A DNA stretch of 64,000 nt, from NCBI GenBank assembly GCA_964565805.1, contig CAZMGH010000010.1, forward strand, positions 10,409 through 74,408, given 5' to 3'. The position numbers and the translations under genes were made by a program. This document shows, one piece after another, positions 51,331-58,895 of the stretch; the first letter of the stretch is position 1, and the number at the start of each line of letters is the position of its first letter. Below the pieces are notes generated by a model. That model saw only the letters and a program-made list of their open reading frames with translations, was not told the DNA's origin and did no database searches. The DNA is from Catenibacillus sp964565805. Lineage in GTDB: Bacteria; Bacillota; Clostridia; Lachnospirales; Lachnospiraceae.

Positions 51331-52431
51331 ATGCCAGGTTCTACATACGGCAGACGCTTTAAAATAACTACGTGGGGAGAATCCCACGGAAAAGCCGTGG
51401 GGGTTGTCATCGACGGCTGTCCGGCCGGCCTTGATCTGTGTGAGGCGGATATACAGGCCTTTTTAGACCGACGCAAACCCGGTCAAAATAAATACAGCAC
51501 CCCCCGAAAAGAAGAGGATCAAGTCGAGATTTTGTCTGGGATTTTTTACGGAAAGACCACAGGAACACCGATTTCCTGCATTGTTTATAATAAAACCGCC
51601 CGCTCTAAAGACTACTCGGAAATTGCTGCCTGCTACCGTCCGGGACATGCAGACTATACCTTTGATGAAAAATACGGTTTTCGGGACTACCGGGGCGGCG
51701 GCAGGACATCCGGGCGGGAAACCATCGGACGGGTCGCTGCCGGAGCCGTAGCTTCAAAAATACTCAATGACCTTGGAATCCGGCTGCTGACTTATACCCG
51801 GTCTATCGGTCCTGTAAAAATCGACCCAAACCACCTTGATTTTAATGAAATAAAAAAGAATCCGCTCTATATGCCGGATGCCCAGGCGGCTGTCCAGGCT
51901 CAGAAATTCCTGGATGAAAAACTGGCAGACCACGACTCTGCCGGAGGGATTATTGAATGTCACATTCAGGGCCTTTTTCCGGGGATCGGAGAACCAGTCT
52001 TTAACAAACTGGATGCCTGTCTGGCCCAGGCCGTTTTATCCATTGGCGCCGTAAAAGGCTTTGAGATCGGAGAAGGTTTTCACGCGGCAGATCTATGTGG
52101 CAGTGAAAATAATGACAGCTTTTATATGTGCCAGGGCCGGATCCAAAAGAAAACCAATCATTCCGGCGGTGTTCTTGGCGGTCTCAGCGATGGTTCAGAA
52201 GTCATTTTCCGGGCAGCCGTAAAGCCCACCCCTTCCATTGCCAAAACTCAGCATACTGTAAATAAAAACATGGAAGATCTTATGATTTCCATTAAAGGCC
52301 GCCACGATCCGGTCATCGTGCCGAGAGCCGTTGTGGTGGTAGAGTCCATGGCAGCGCTTACGGTTTTAGATCTCCTTTTGGAAAATATGAGCGCCCGCAT
52401 GGACAACCTGAAAAAATTTTACGAAAGATAA
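51331..52431 (+). CDS. aroC: chorismate synthase
   Basis: Last step of the shikimate path (EPSP to chorismate; FMN needed). 366 residues with GRRFKITTWGESHGKAVGVVIDGCPAG, RRKPGQNKYSTPRKEEDQV, RPGHADYTFDEKYGFRDYRGGGRTSGRETIGRVAAGAVA, SDGSEVIFRAAVKPTPSI and RHDPVIVPRAVVVVESM. ATG 51331 behind AAGTGAGGTG. Its product feeds pheA at the left end. Confidence 0.97.
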   Translation: MPGSTYGRRFKITTWGESHGKAVGVVIDGCPAGLDLCEADIQAFLDRRKPGQNKYSTPRKEEDQVEILSGIFYGKTTGTPISCIVYNKTARSKDYSEIAACYRPGHADYTFDEKYGFRDYRGGGRTSGRETIGRVAAGAVASKILNDLGIRLLTYTRSIGPVKIDPNHLDFNEIKKNPLYMPDAQAAVQAQKFLDEKLADHDSAGGIIECHIQGLFPGIGEPVFNKLDACLAQAVLSIGAVKGFEIGEGFHAADLCGSENNDSFYMCQGRIQKKTNHSGGVLGGLSDGSEVIFRAAVKPTPSIAKTQHTVNKNMEDLMISIKGRHDPVIVPRAVVVVESMAALTVLDLLLENMSARMDNLKKFYER

Positions 52432-52541
52432 AAATCCCTGACAGCTTTGTCTCCTTTCCCCTGCATCAAACATAGTCCTCTTTCCGGTATTTTGTCTGAT
52501 GCAGTGTGCAAAGGGCCTAAAGCTTTATGTCAGGGATTTGC
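52431..52541. terminator. long imperfect hairpin between aroC and lactonase-type gene
   Basis: AAATCCCTGACAGCTTT and AAAGCTTTATGTCAGGGATTT pair at the ends of a ~110-base stretch, with an inner CTGCATCA/TGATGCAG stem. Lies between two convergent genes; likely bidirectional terminator. Confidence 0.65.
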
Positions 52542-52556
52542 TCTGCTAAAAAATAT

Positions 52557-53603
52557 TTATTCTTCAATCTTTCGGATCTGTATGGACGTAGGGCATACCA
52601 CGGGCACCGGCGCGCCGGACATAGCAATATAACAGCCCTCATAATTTACATCAAAGCATGTCATGCTGTTGGATTCCTGGTTGACACAGACAAAGCTGTC
52701 TCTCCCCGGGACGACTAGAAGATCTCTCGGGTAATCTCCGCTGGTCGGAAGAACACACACCCGTTCCATCAGCTGAGTTTCCGGATCAATGTGGAAAATG
52801 GCCACGCTGTTATGTCCGGAATTTGTTACAAATAAATGGCTACCATCGTTCGACAGTTTTGATGTAATGGCGCTGTTTACGCCATCATACCTATCCGGGA
52901 GGGTGGAAATGGTCTGGAGCTTTGTAAAAACAGCATGCTCCGGCGTATAAGCATACTTTGTCACATAGTTTTTATCCTCATGAGTCAAGTAGGCATAGTT
53001 GCCGTCTTGAGAAAAAATCATATGCTTTGGTCCGGACTCCAGCTCACACCGTAAAATGTCATGAAGCTTAATCTTTCCCGTAGTCGCGTCAAATTCATAA
53101 ATCTTTACCTGATCCATTCCAAGGTCCACTGCCAGCAGATATTTTTCATCCGGGGTAAAAAGCGCGCAGTTGACATGGCACCGGTAATTTCTTCCGGCAA
53201 CACTGCCAAGACCTTTCATAAACACTTCATCGGTCACACAGCCAATGCTCCCATCCTCCTCCAGACGAAGCACTGTCAGTTTGCCATCGTGATACCCTGC
53301 AGTGACCAGATAGCGGTTTTCCCGGTCTGTTGCCAGATAGCAGGGACGCAGGCCGTTTACTGTAGCCTTGTTCATCAGCACGATATTGCCGTCCTTAAGG
53401 ATCTTAAAGGAAGCAACGCCTTCATCACAGTTACAGTATAAGTATCTTTGATCATAAGAAACATGTACTACAGAGGGATTATTGATCTCAAAGACTTCTC
53501 TTAATTTAAACGTCAATGTTTCAGGATCAAAATCAAAAATATGCAGGCCCTTGCTTTCGCCTCTTGTATAGGACCCCACATAAGCAACATATTTATCTGC
53601 CAT
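52557..53603 (-). CDS. lactonase-family beta-propeller protein (6-phosphogluconolactonase-like)
   Basis: 348 residues, seven-bladed propeller pattern: YVAYVGSYTRGESKGLHIFDFD at the start, then repeats ending in blades such as NYRCHVNCALFTPDEKYLLAVDLGMDQVKIYEFD and RDLLVVPGRDSFVCVNQESNSMTCFDV. Matches the COG2706 lactonase group (6-phosphogluconolactone hydrolysis in the oxidative pentose path). No G6PDH gene is close. ATG 53603 with AAAGGAG; longer frame to 53681 overlaps the leader repeat. Confidence 0.85.
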   Translation of the reverse strand: MADKYVAYVGSYTRGESKGLHIFDFDPETLTFKLREVFEINNPSVVHVSYDQRYLYCNCDEGVASFKILKDGNIVLMNKATVNGLRPCYLATDRENRYLVTAGYHDGKLTVLRLEEDGSIGCVTDEVFMKGLGSVAGRNYRCHVNCALFTPDEKYLLAVDLGMDQVKIYEFDATTGKIKLHDILRCELESGPKHMIFSQDGNYAYLTHEDKNYVTKYAYTPEHAVFTKLQTISTLPDRYDGVNSAITSKLSNDGSHLFVTNSGHNSVAIFHIDPETQLMERVCVLPTSGDYPRDLLVVPGRDSFVCVNQESNSMTCFDVNYEGCYIAMSGAPVPVVCPTSIQIRKIEE

Positions 53604-53610
53604 AGTTTCT

Positions 53611-53660
53611 CCTTTCCTGGGCTGTTCTCTGCCCATAGAGGTATCCCCTTGCGGGATTTC
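53611..53660 (-). repeat. two-hairpin element, copy c (leader of lactonase-type gene)
   Basis: Minus strand: ATCCC-GCAA-GGGGAT, ACCTCTATG, TGGGC-AGAGAACA-GCCCA, then GGAAAGGAG and the start. Same arrangement as copies a, b, d and e. Confidence 0.6.
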
Positions 53661-53703
53661 TTCCGTTTCTAAGTGTACCATATCCCCCTGCTTTCTTCAA
53701 GTA

Positions 53704-53732
53704 TTGACAAATACTCATTTTTTTCTTATATA
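53704..53732 (+). promoter_or_regulatory. luxS promoter
   Basis: TTGACA, 17 bases, TATATA, 36 bases before luxS. Confidence 0.8.
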
Positions 53733-53768
53733 TAGATGTGATGATGATTTTGAAAGGAGCCAATTATT

Positions 53769-54245
53769 ATGGAAAAAATCGCAAGCTTTACGATTGATCA
53801 CACCCGTCTTTTACCGGGCGTCTATGTATCCCGCAAAGATCATGTAGGCAGTGAAGTACTCACCACCTTTGATCTGCGCATGACACGTCCTAACTTTGAG
53901 CCTGTAATGAATACAGCGGAAGTCCATACGATCGAACACCTGGGAGCTACATTTCTGAGAAACCATCCGGAATATGGACAAAAAATCGTATATTTTGGCC
54001 CCATGGGTTGCCGCACCGGCTTTTATCTCATCCTTGCGGGAGATTATACCTCATCTGACATTTTGCCTTTAGTTACTGAAGCCTTTGAATTTATCCGGGA
54101 CTATAAGGGAGAGGTTCCCGGAGCCTGCGCCAAAGACTGCGGAAACTATCTGGATATGAACCTTCCCATGGCTAATTTCCTTGGAAAAAATTATCTTGAA
54201 ACACTGTACCATATAACACCGGAACAGTTAAATTATCCCCAATAA
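53769..54245 (+). CDS. luxS: S-ribosylhomocysteine lyase
   Basis: Splits S-ribosylhomocysteine into homocysteine and DPD (AI-2 precursor). 158 residues with zinc ligands H53, H57 (VHTIEHLGATFLRNH) and C124 (KDCGNY) and catalytic C81/E56 (GPMGCRTGFY). Own promoter. The last 18 bases overlap the convergent traX-like gene. The homocysteine methyltransferase-like gene near 62 kb could use its homocysteine. Confidence 0.97.
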   Translation: MEKIASFTIDHTRLLPGVYVSRKDHVGSEVLTTFDLRMTRPNFEPVMNTAEVHTIEHLGATFLRNHPEYGQKIVYFGPMGCRTGFYLILAGDYTSSDILPLVTEAFEFIRDYKGEVPGACAKDCGNYLDMNLPMANFLGKNYLETLYHITPEQLNYPQ

Positions 54246-54905
54246 GCTTCCTGCCATATAAATGGCAGCCATATGCGCCGGATAATAAAAATAAAACAGC
54301 CACTGCAAAACCTTTCCTCCCCGGCCTTTTTTCCCGTTATACAGGGCTATAGGGAGGAAGGCTGCCATTCCAAACATCTGGATCGTACTCATCAGTGCCT
54401 GGATCACACCGATTCCCACAAAGGCGGCCAAAGTCCTTTTTCTGAAAATATAAAAAACCGTTATCATTAAAATCCCAAAGTATCTGTAATCGCAGGAAAT
54501 CATCTGGGCGATCACCCCCATAAGGGCCACTGGCGCCAGGGAAAGAAAGCCCCAATTTACAGGAAGCTTTCCTACTGCTTTTTCCATAAAAAAGATCCCT
54601 AAAAGTCCCAACACCAGTGTAAAAAAAACATTTTGTGAAGGCCAATAAAACAGTGTCCTGTGAAACAGCAGATCAAAGGGAATCTCTGAGATTAGCGCCA
54701 GCAGGCCCAAACGGCCTAAATACCGTTTCAGATCATGGGTATGGACATATCCTTCTGTGACCAAAAAGGCATACAAGATAAAAGCTAGACGGCCGACACA
54801 CCGCATCCACAGATGCTGGGGAAATAAAACCGCACCCATATGGTCTATAGTCATCGACACAACGGCGATCCATTTTAAAACATTAGCTGATAGTCTTTTT
54901 TCCAT
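54228..54905 (-). CDS. TraX-family membrane protein
   Basis: 225 residues, about seven membrane helices. TraX signature: LKWIAVVSMTIDHMGAVLF near the start and LGRLGLLALISEIPFDLLFH. TraX acetylates F-pilin in E. coli, but chromosomal Firmicutes members have no known target; no conjugation genes are nearby. ATG 54905 lies inside the end of the GH13-like gene (23-base overlap) and its own end overlaps luxS by 18 bases. Confidence 0.85.
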   Translation of the reverse strand: MEKRLSANVLKWIAVVSMTIDHMGAVLFPQHLWMRCVGRLAFILYAFLVTEGYVHTHDLKRYLGRLGLLALISEIPFDLLFHRTLFYWPSQNVFFTLVLGLLGIFFMEKAVGKLPVNWGFLSLAPVALMGVIAQMISCDYRYFGILMITVFYIFRKRTLAAFVGIGVIQALMSTIQMFGMAAFLPIALYNGKKGRGGKVLQWLFYFYYPAHMAAIYMAGSLLGII

Positions 54906-56844
54906 GGTCAACACTCATATAGATCTGTATGCTCCTGCCCTGGATTATAACATCCTCTTCGAAAGGAGTCTCTTCTTCCAGTTGATTTTCCTGGGCATCA
55001 TTCACCTTCCACGGCTCTTCATAAAAGGTATCCATGATCTTTTCCCACCGCTGCTTCTTAGAAAGAACGGGCAGAAAAATTTCCTTCGCTTCCCAGTGCA
55101 TGTTATAGGCAAAATAAAAAGATGTGTCCTCTTTGCCGTTTCTGCGGGCATATTTGCCGCAGTACATGATCCCAATATATCGGCTGTCCCAGTCAAAATT
55201 TGCTTTCCATGGATGCTGCCCATGGAGAGACAGATCCGGAAAACCGCAGCTTAAGTAGTCCATCTGACGGAAAGGCTTTTCCGGGTGAAGGATGGGATGA
55301 GCAGCGCGAAGGGCCAAAAGGCCTTTCACAAACTCATATTGTCGGCAGTTCTTCTTAAGATCCCTCCAGTTAAGCCAGAATATTTCATTATCCTGACAGT
55401 AAGCATTATTATTGCCCTGCTGGCTGTTTCCAAACTCATCGCCACCGTAGATCATAGGGGTGCCCTGCTGAAAGATTAAAAGTACCATGGCATTATACAT
55501 CTGGCGACAGCGCAGGGCCAGAACCTTTCTCCTCCGGGTCTTTCCTTCTGCTCCGCAGTTCCAACTGTTATTATAGTCTGTTCCATCCTTATTATCTTCG
55601 CCGTTATCTTCATTATGCTTTGTATCATAGGCCACAAGATCTGCCAGGGTAAAACCATTATTCGTAGTAATATAATGCACTGCCCCCTGCTGGGTCTGGC
55701 TGGATGTATTATGATAAACAAAATCGCTCATACAATTTTCGTCCCCTTTTAGGAAACAGCGCATGGTATTTTGAAAACTGTCATCCGCTGATGCCAGATA
55801 CTTTTTTACGGGAATCTTTTTGCCATAGATCCGGGATGGATCCATTCCGGAAGAAATCCACTTAATCCCGGCTAAAAGGGGATCTTTGGCCGCCATTTCC
55901 ACAGGAACGATTTCTGAGTTGACCCAAAAGCCATCGACATGATAATGGAGGACCCAATGACGCAGACAGTCCAGAATCGCCCCTTGAGGGGTTCTATCAT
56001 CAAACAGCAGCTCCAGGATTACTTCAATTCCGTTTTTATGCAGTTCCCGAACCATGGTACAAAATTCCGCAACACAATTATTATGGGCAAAGGATGCCTT
56101 TGGGGCAAAAAACTGAGCCTTTCCATAACCCCAGCAATTCAGATAAGTCTCAGGCTCCCGATTTCCCGACATCCTGGAAAGCATGGACAGATTCTGAAGC
56201 CGCTGGCTCTCAGGAGTTGAGGGAAGCAATGCATGTGGAAGCAACGATGGGGGAAGCTCCCGTACTTTAACTTCTGGAAAATCTACCACTGGCATAAGCA
56301 CAAGCCCATTAACACCTAATTCCCTGAAATACCCGGCTTTTTCTGAAATTCCTAAAAAAGTGCCTTTATGGCGTACCTTTGAAGATGGATGTCTGGTAAA
56401 TCCCCGCACATGAAGCTTATACAAAATCATCTCATGATAAGGAATCTCCGGATGACGATCATCCTCCCATGAAAAAGTATCCCGCCAAGGCTCATAAACC
56501 GCCCGCTCCTCTACTGGCTTAAAACTTCCCCATGTATTTCCTTCATGCAGCTTCATTCCATAAGTATCTTCGATCACCATATTGTTGCGGACATACTGGT
56601 AACAAATACGTCCTGCCTTCAATCCGCTTACATAAATCCCACATACATTCCCGCAGGCCGGGTAATCATTCATGCATATCTCAAAAAGCTTCTTCCCCGT
56701 GCCCTGTTCCATGATCTTCAGGAAAGTTTTTTCGCTGCTGTCTGTGACATCCACAGCAAAACGAACGCCCCCCTGAACCTCATAAGCTCCAAGGGGCAGT
56801 GGCTGTGCCTGCCTGATCAATGGCTTTACCGTATGTTCTGACAT
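54883..56844 (-). CDS. GH13 isoamylase/GlgX-like protein without catalytic residues
   Basis: 653 residues, laid out as a glycogen debranching enzyme: N-terminal beta domain (~1-115), TIM barrel (~135-480; YKLHVRGFTRH, HNEDNGEDNKDGTDYNNSWNCGAEG, LIFQQGTPMIYGGDEFGNSQQGNNNAY), C-terminal beta domain. All four GH13 active-site motifs are altered: region I ELLFDD (278-283; family N-H), region II DGFWVNS (nucleophile Asp at N309, Arg lost), region III ISSGMD (acid Glu at S332), region IV TTNNGF (His-Asp at N395-N396). Structure-guiding segments are well kept, so it looks selected as a non-hydrolytic glycan binder or regulator. Confidence 0.85.
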   Translation of the reverse strand: MSEHTVKPLIRQAQPLPLGAYEVQGGVRFAVDVTDSSEKTFLKIMEQGTGKKLFEICMNDYPACGNVCGIYVSGLKAGRICYQYVRNNMVIEDTYGMKLHEGNTWGSFKPVEERAVYEPWRDTFSWEDDRHPEIPYHEMILYKLHVRGFTRHPSSKVRHKGTFLGISEKAGYFRELGVNGLVLMPVVDFPEVKVRELPPSLLPHALLPSTPESQRLQNLSMLSRMSGNREPETYLNCWGYGKAQFFAPKASFAHNNCVAEFCTMVRELHKNGIEVILELLFDDRTPQGAILDCLRHWVLHYHVDGFWVNSEIVPVEMAAKDPLLAGIKWISSGMDPSRIYGKKIPVKKYLASADDSFQNTMRCFLKGDENCMSDFVYHNTSSQTQQGAVHYITTNNGFTLADLVAYDTKHNEDNGEDNKDGTDYNNSWNCGAEGKTRRRKVLALRCRQMYNAMVLLIFQQGTPMIYGGDEFGNSQQGNNNAYCQDNEIFWLNWRDLKKNCRQYEFVKGLLALRAAHPILHPEKPFRQMDYLSCGFPDLSLHGQHPWKANFDWDSRYIGIMYCGKYARRNGKEDTSFYFAYNMHWEAKEIFLPVLSKKQRWEKIMDTFYEEPWKVNDAQENQLEEETPFEEDVIIQGRSIQIYMSVDHGKKTIS

Positions 56845-57053
56845 AAGACCTCCTCATCCGCCGCCTGTAAACATGCCTATATCCGGAACACGTCCGGCGG
56901 TCTTAAAATCTCTATTTTCACCTGTATTCTTTTGGATCCTTAGCATCTGTTATCAGTATACTGCAAATCCGGACTTTTTACCAGATGTACGCTTCTTATG
57001 ATAAAGGATTTCTTCTTTCCCGTCAACGCCTGGTGATTTCGCGCATTTTCTTC
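56845..57053. other. divergent intergenic region before GH13-like and ABC-F genes
   Basis: Part of a 328-base gap. On the minus strand TATACT lies about 120 bases before the GH13-like start with a weak -35 (TGGTAA). No gene or stable hairpin with U-tract was seen; the plus-side part carries the ABC-F promoter and a palindromic repeat listed separately. Confidence 0.4.
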
Positions 57054-57081
57054 TTGAAAAAAACCCAAAATCTAGTACAAT
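57054..57081 (+). promoter_or_regulatory. promoter of ABC-F gene
   Basis: TTGAAA, 16 bases, TACAAT, about 90 bases before the start. The long leader includes a palindromic repeat and CCCTCTATGGGC. Confidence 0.6.
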
Positions 57082-57101
57082 AGAAAACGGTGGTCAATGG
57101 C

Positions 57102-57131
57102 AACAGTTTGGCCAGCTGAACTGTTGCGGCC
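57102..57131 (+). repeat. AACAGTT..AACTGTT palindromic repeat, copy 2 (ABC-F leader)
   Basis: AACAGTT-N10-AACTGTT stem then GCGGCC. About 24 of 30 bases match the copy at the tgt end. In a 5' leader it could act as a translation or transcription control hairpin. Confidence 0.5.
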
Positions 57132-57172
57132 AATAGAACCCTCTATGGGCGAAATCAGAAAGGAATTGTGTA

Positions 57173-58828
57173 ATGATTAGCGCAAATAATGTAACGCTGA
57201 GACTTGGAAAACGTGCTTTATTTGAAGATGTAAATATTAAATTTACGCCAGGGAACTGTTATGGTCTGATCGGAGCGAATGGCGCCGGTAAATCCACATT
57301 TTTAAAGATCCTCTCCGGAAAGATCGAGCCAAGTAAAGGTGAAGTTACCGTGGATAAAGGTGAACGCCTTTCTGTCCTGGAACAGGATCACTATAAATAT
57401 GATGATTTTCCTGTCCTGGATACAGTAATCATGGGCAATGCCCGTCTTTATGAGATCATGAAGGAAAAGGACGCTATTTATCTTAAAGAGGACTTTACTG
57501 AGGAAGACGGTATCCATGCCAGTGAACTTGAGGCTGAGTTTGCTGAATTAAACGGCTGGGAAGCAGAAAGCGATGCCGCCATTTTATTAAATGGCCTTGG
57601 TATTGAAACCGAACTTCATACCAAGTATCTCCGTGAGTTGGATGGCGGTCAGAAGGTTAAGGTGCTTCTTGCCAAAGCTCTTTTTGGAAATCCCGATGTC
57701 CTGCTCCTAGATGAACCTACCAACCACCTGGACCTGGATGCTATCGCCTGGCTGGAAGAGTTTCTCATTAACTTTGAAAATACGGTCATCGTCGTATCCC
57801 ATGACCGTTATTTCCTAAATAAAGTATGTACGCATATTGCCGACATTGACTATGGCAAGATCCAGCTTTATGCCGGAAATTATGATTTCTGGTATGAATC
57901 CAGCCAGTTAATGATCCGCCAGATGAAGGAAGCAAACAAAAAGAAAGAGGAAAAGATCAAGGAACTGCAAGAATTTATCCAGCGTTTCTCTGCCAATGCT
58001 TCCAAATCTAAGCAGGCAACTTCAAGGAAACGTGCCCTGGAAAAAATCGAGCTGGATGATATTCGTCCATCCAGCAGAAAGTATCCCTATATTGACTTTA
58101 AGCCTAACCGGGATATAGGAAATGAAGTTCTAACCGTCGATGGCATTTCAAAGACCATTGACGGGGTTAAAGTATTAGACAATATCTCTTTTACTTTAAA
58201 TCACAAAGACAAGGTAGCTTTTGTCGGACCTAATGTAAATGCCACAACTGCCCTTTTTAAAATCCTTGCCGGTGAAATGGAACCGGATTCAGGCTTTTTT
58301 AAATGGGGTGTCACTACCACTCAGGCTTACTTTCCAAAGGATAATTCCAATGAATTTAAAAACGAGGATGAATCTATCGTTGACTGGTTAATGCAGTACT
58401 CTCCGGAAAAAGATAATACCTATGTCCGGGGCTTCTTAGGACGTATGCTCTTTTCCGGTGAAGAGGCATTAAAAAAGGTTACTGTACTTTCCGGTGGCGA
58501 ACGTGTCCGCTGCATGCTTTCAAAAATGATGATGAGCGGATCCAATACTCTGATCCTGGACGAGCCTACCAATCATCTGGACATGGAATCCATCACTGCA
58601 TTAAATAATGCTTTGATCAAATTCCCCGGAGTTATGGTTTTTACTTCTCAGGACCATCAGTTTGTCCAGACCATTGCCAACCGGATCATGGAATTAACCC
58701 CGGGCGGTCTTATTGATAAGAGCTGCACCTATGATGAATATCTTGAAAACGATGAAATGGCAAGAAAACGCCAGATCATGAATATGGATGAACAGATTGC
58801 TGAGGATAACGATAACGAAACCCTTTAA
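57173..58828 (+). CDS. ABC-F family ATPase (YbiT/YkpA-like)
   Basis: 551 residues, two ABC domains without membrane parts joined by a charged P-site-type linker (~240-300; QMKEANKKKEEKIKELQEFIQRFSANASKSKQATSRKRALEKIEL). Domain 1: GANGAGKST, LDGGQ, LLLDEPTNHLD. Domain 2: LSGGERVRCML and LILDEPTNHLD intact, but Walker A reads GPNVNATTAL, so the usual Lys is Thr. ABC-F proteins work on the ribosome; this group is housekeeping, not the known resistance classes. Confidence 0.92.
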   Translation: MISANNVTLRLGKRALFEDVNIKFTPGNCYGLIGANGAGKSTFLKILSGKIEPSKGEVTVDKGERLSVLEQDHYKYDDFPVLDTVIMGNARLYEIMKEKDAIYLKEDFTEEDGIHASELEAEFAELNGWEAESDAAILLNGLGIETELHTKYLRELDGGQKVKVLLAKALFGNPDVLLLDEPTNHLDLDAIAWLEEFLINFENTVIVVSHDRYFLNKVCTHIADIDYGKIQLYAGNYDFWYESSQLMIRQMKEANKKKEEKIKELQEFIQRFSANASKSKQATSRKRALEKIELDDIRPSSRKYPYIDFKPNRDIGNEVLTVDGISKTIDGVKVLDNISFTLNHKDKVAFVGPNVNATTALFKILAGEMEPDSGFFKWGVTTTQAYFPKDNSNEFKNEDESIVDWLMQYSPEKDNTYVRGFLGRMLFSGEEALKKVTVLSGGERVRCMLSKMMMSGSNTLILDEPTNHLDMESITALNNALIKFPGVMVFTSQDHQFVQTIANRIMELTPGGLIDKSCTYDEYLENDEMARKRQIMNMDEQIAEDNDNETL

Positions 58829-58837
58829 TTTTTCCAT

Positions 58838-58877
58838 GGACTGCAAAGACGGATTTTGTCTTTGCAGTCCATTTTTT
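58838..58877. terminator. bidirectional terminator between ABC-F and topB
   Basis: GGACTGCAAAGAC / GTCTTTGCAGTCC, 13-bp stem, 7-base loop, followed by ATTTTTTG. Confidence 0.9.
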
Positions 58878-58895
58878 GTTTTTCAGCATACCTGT

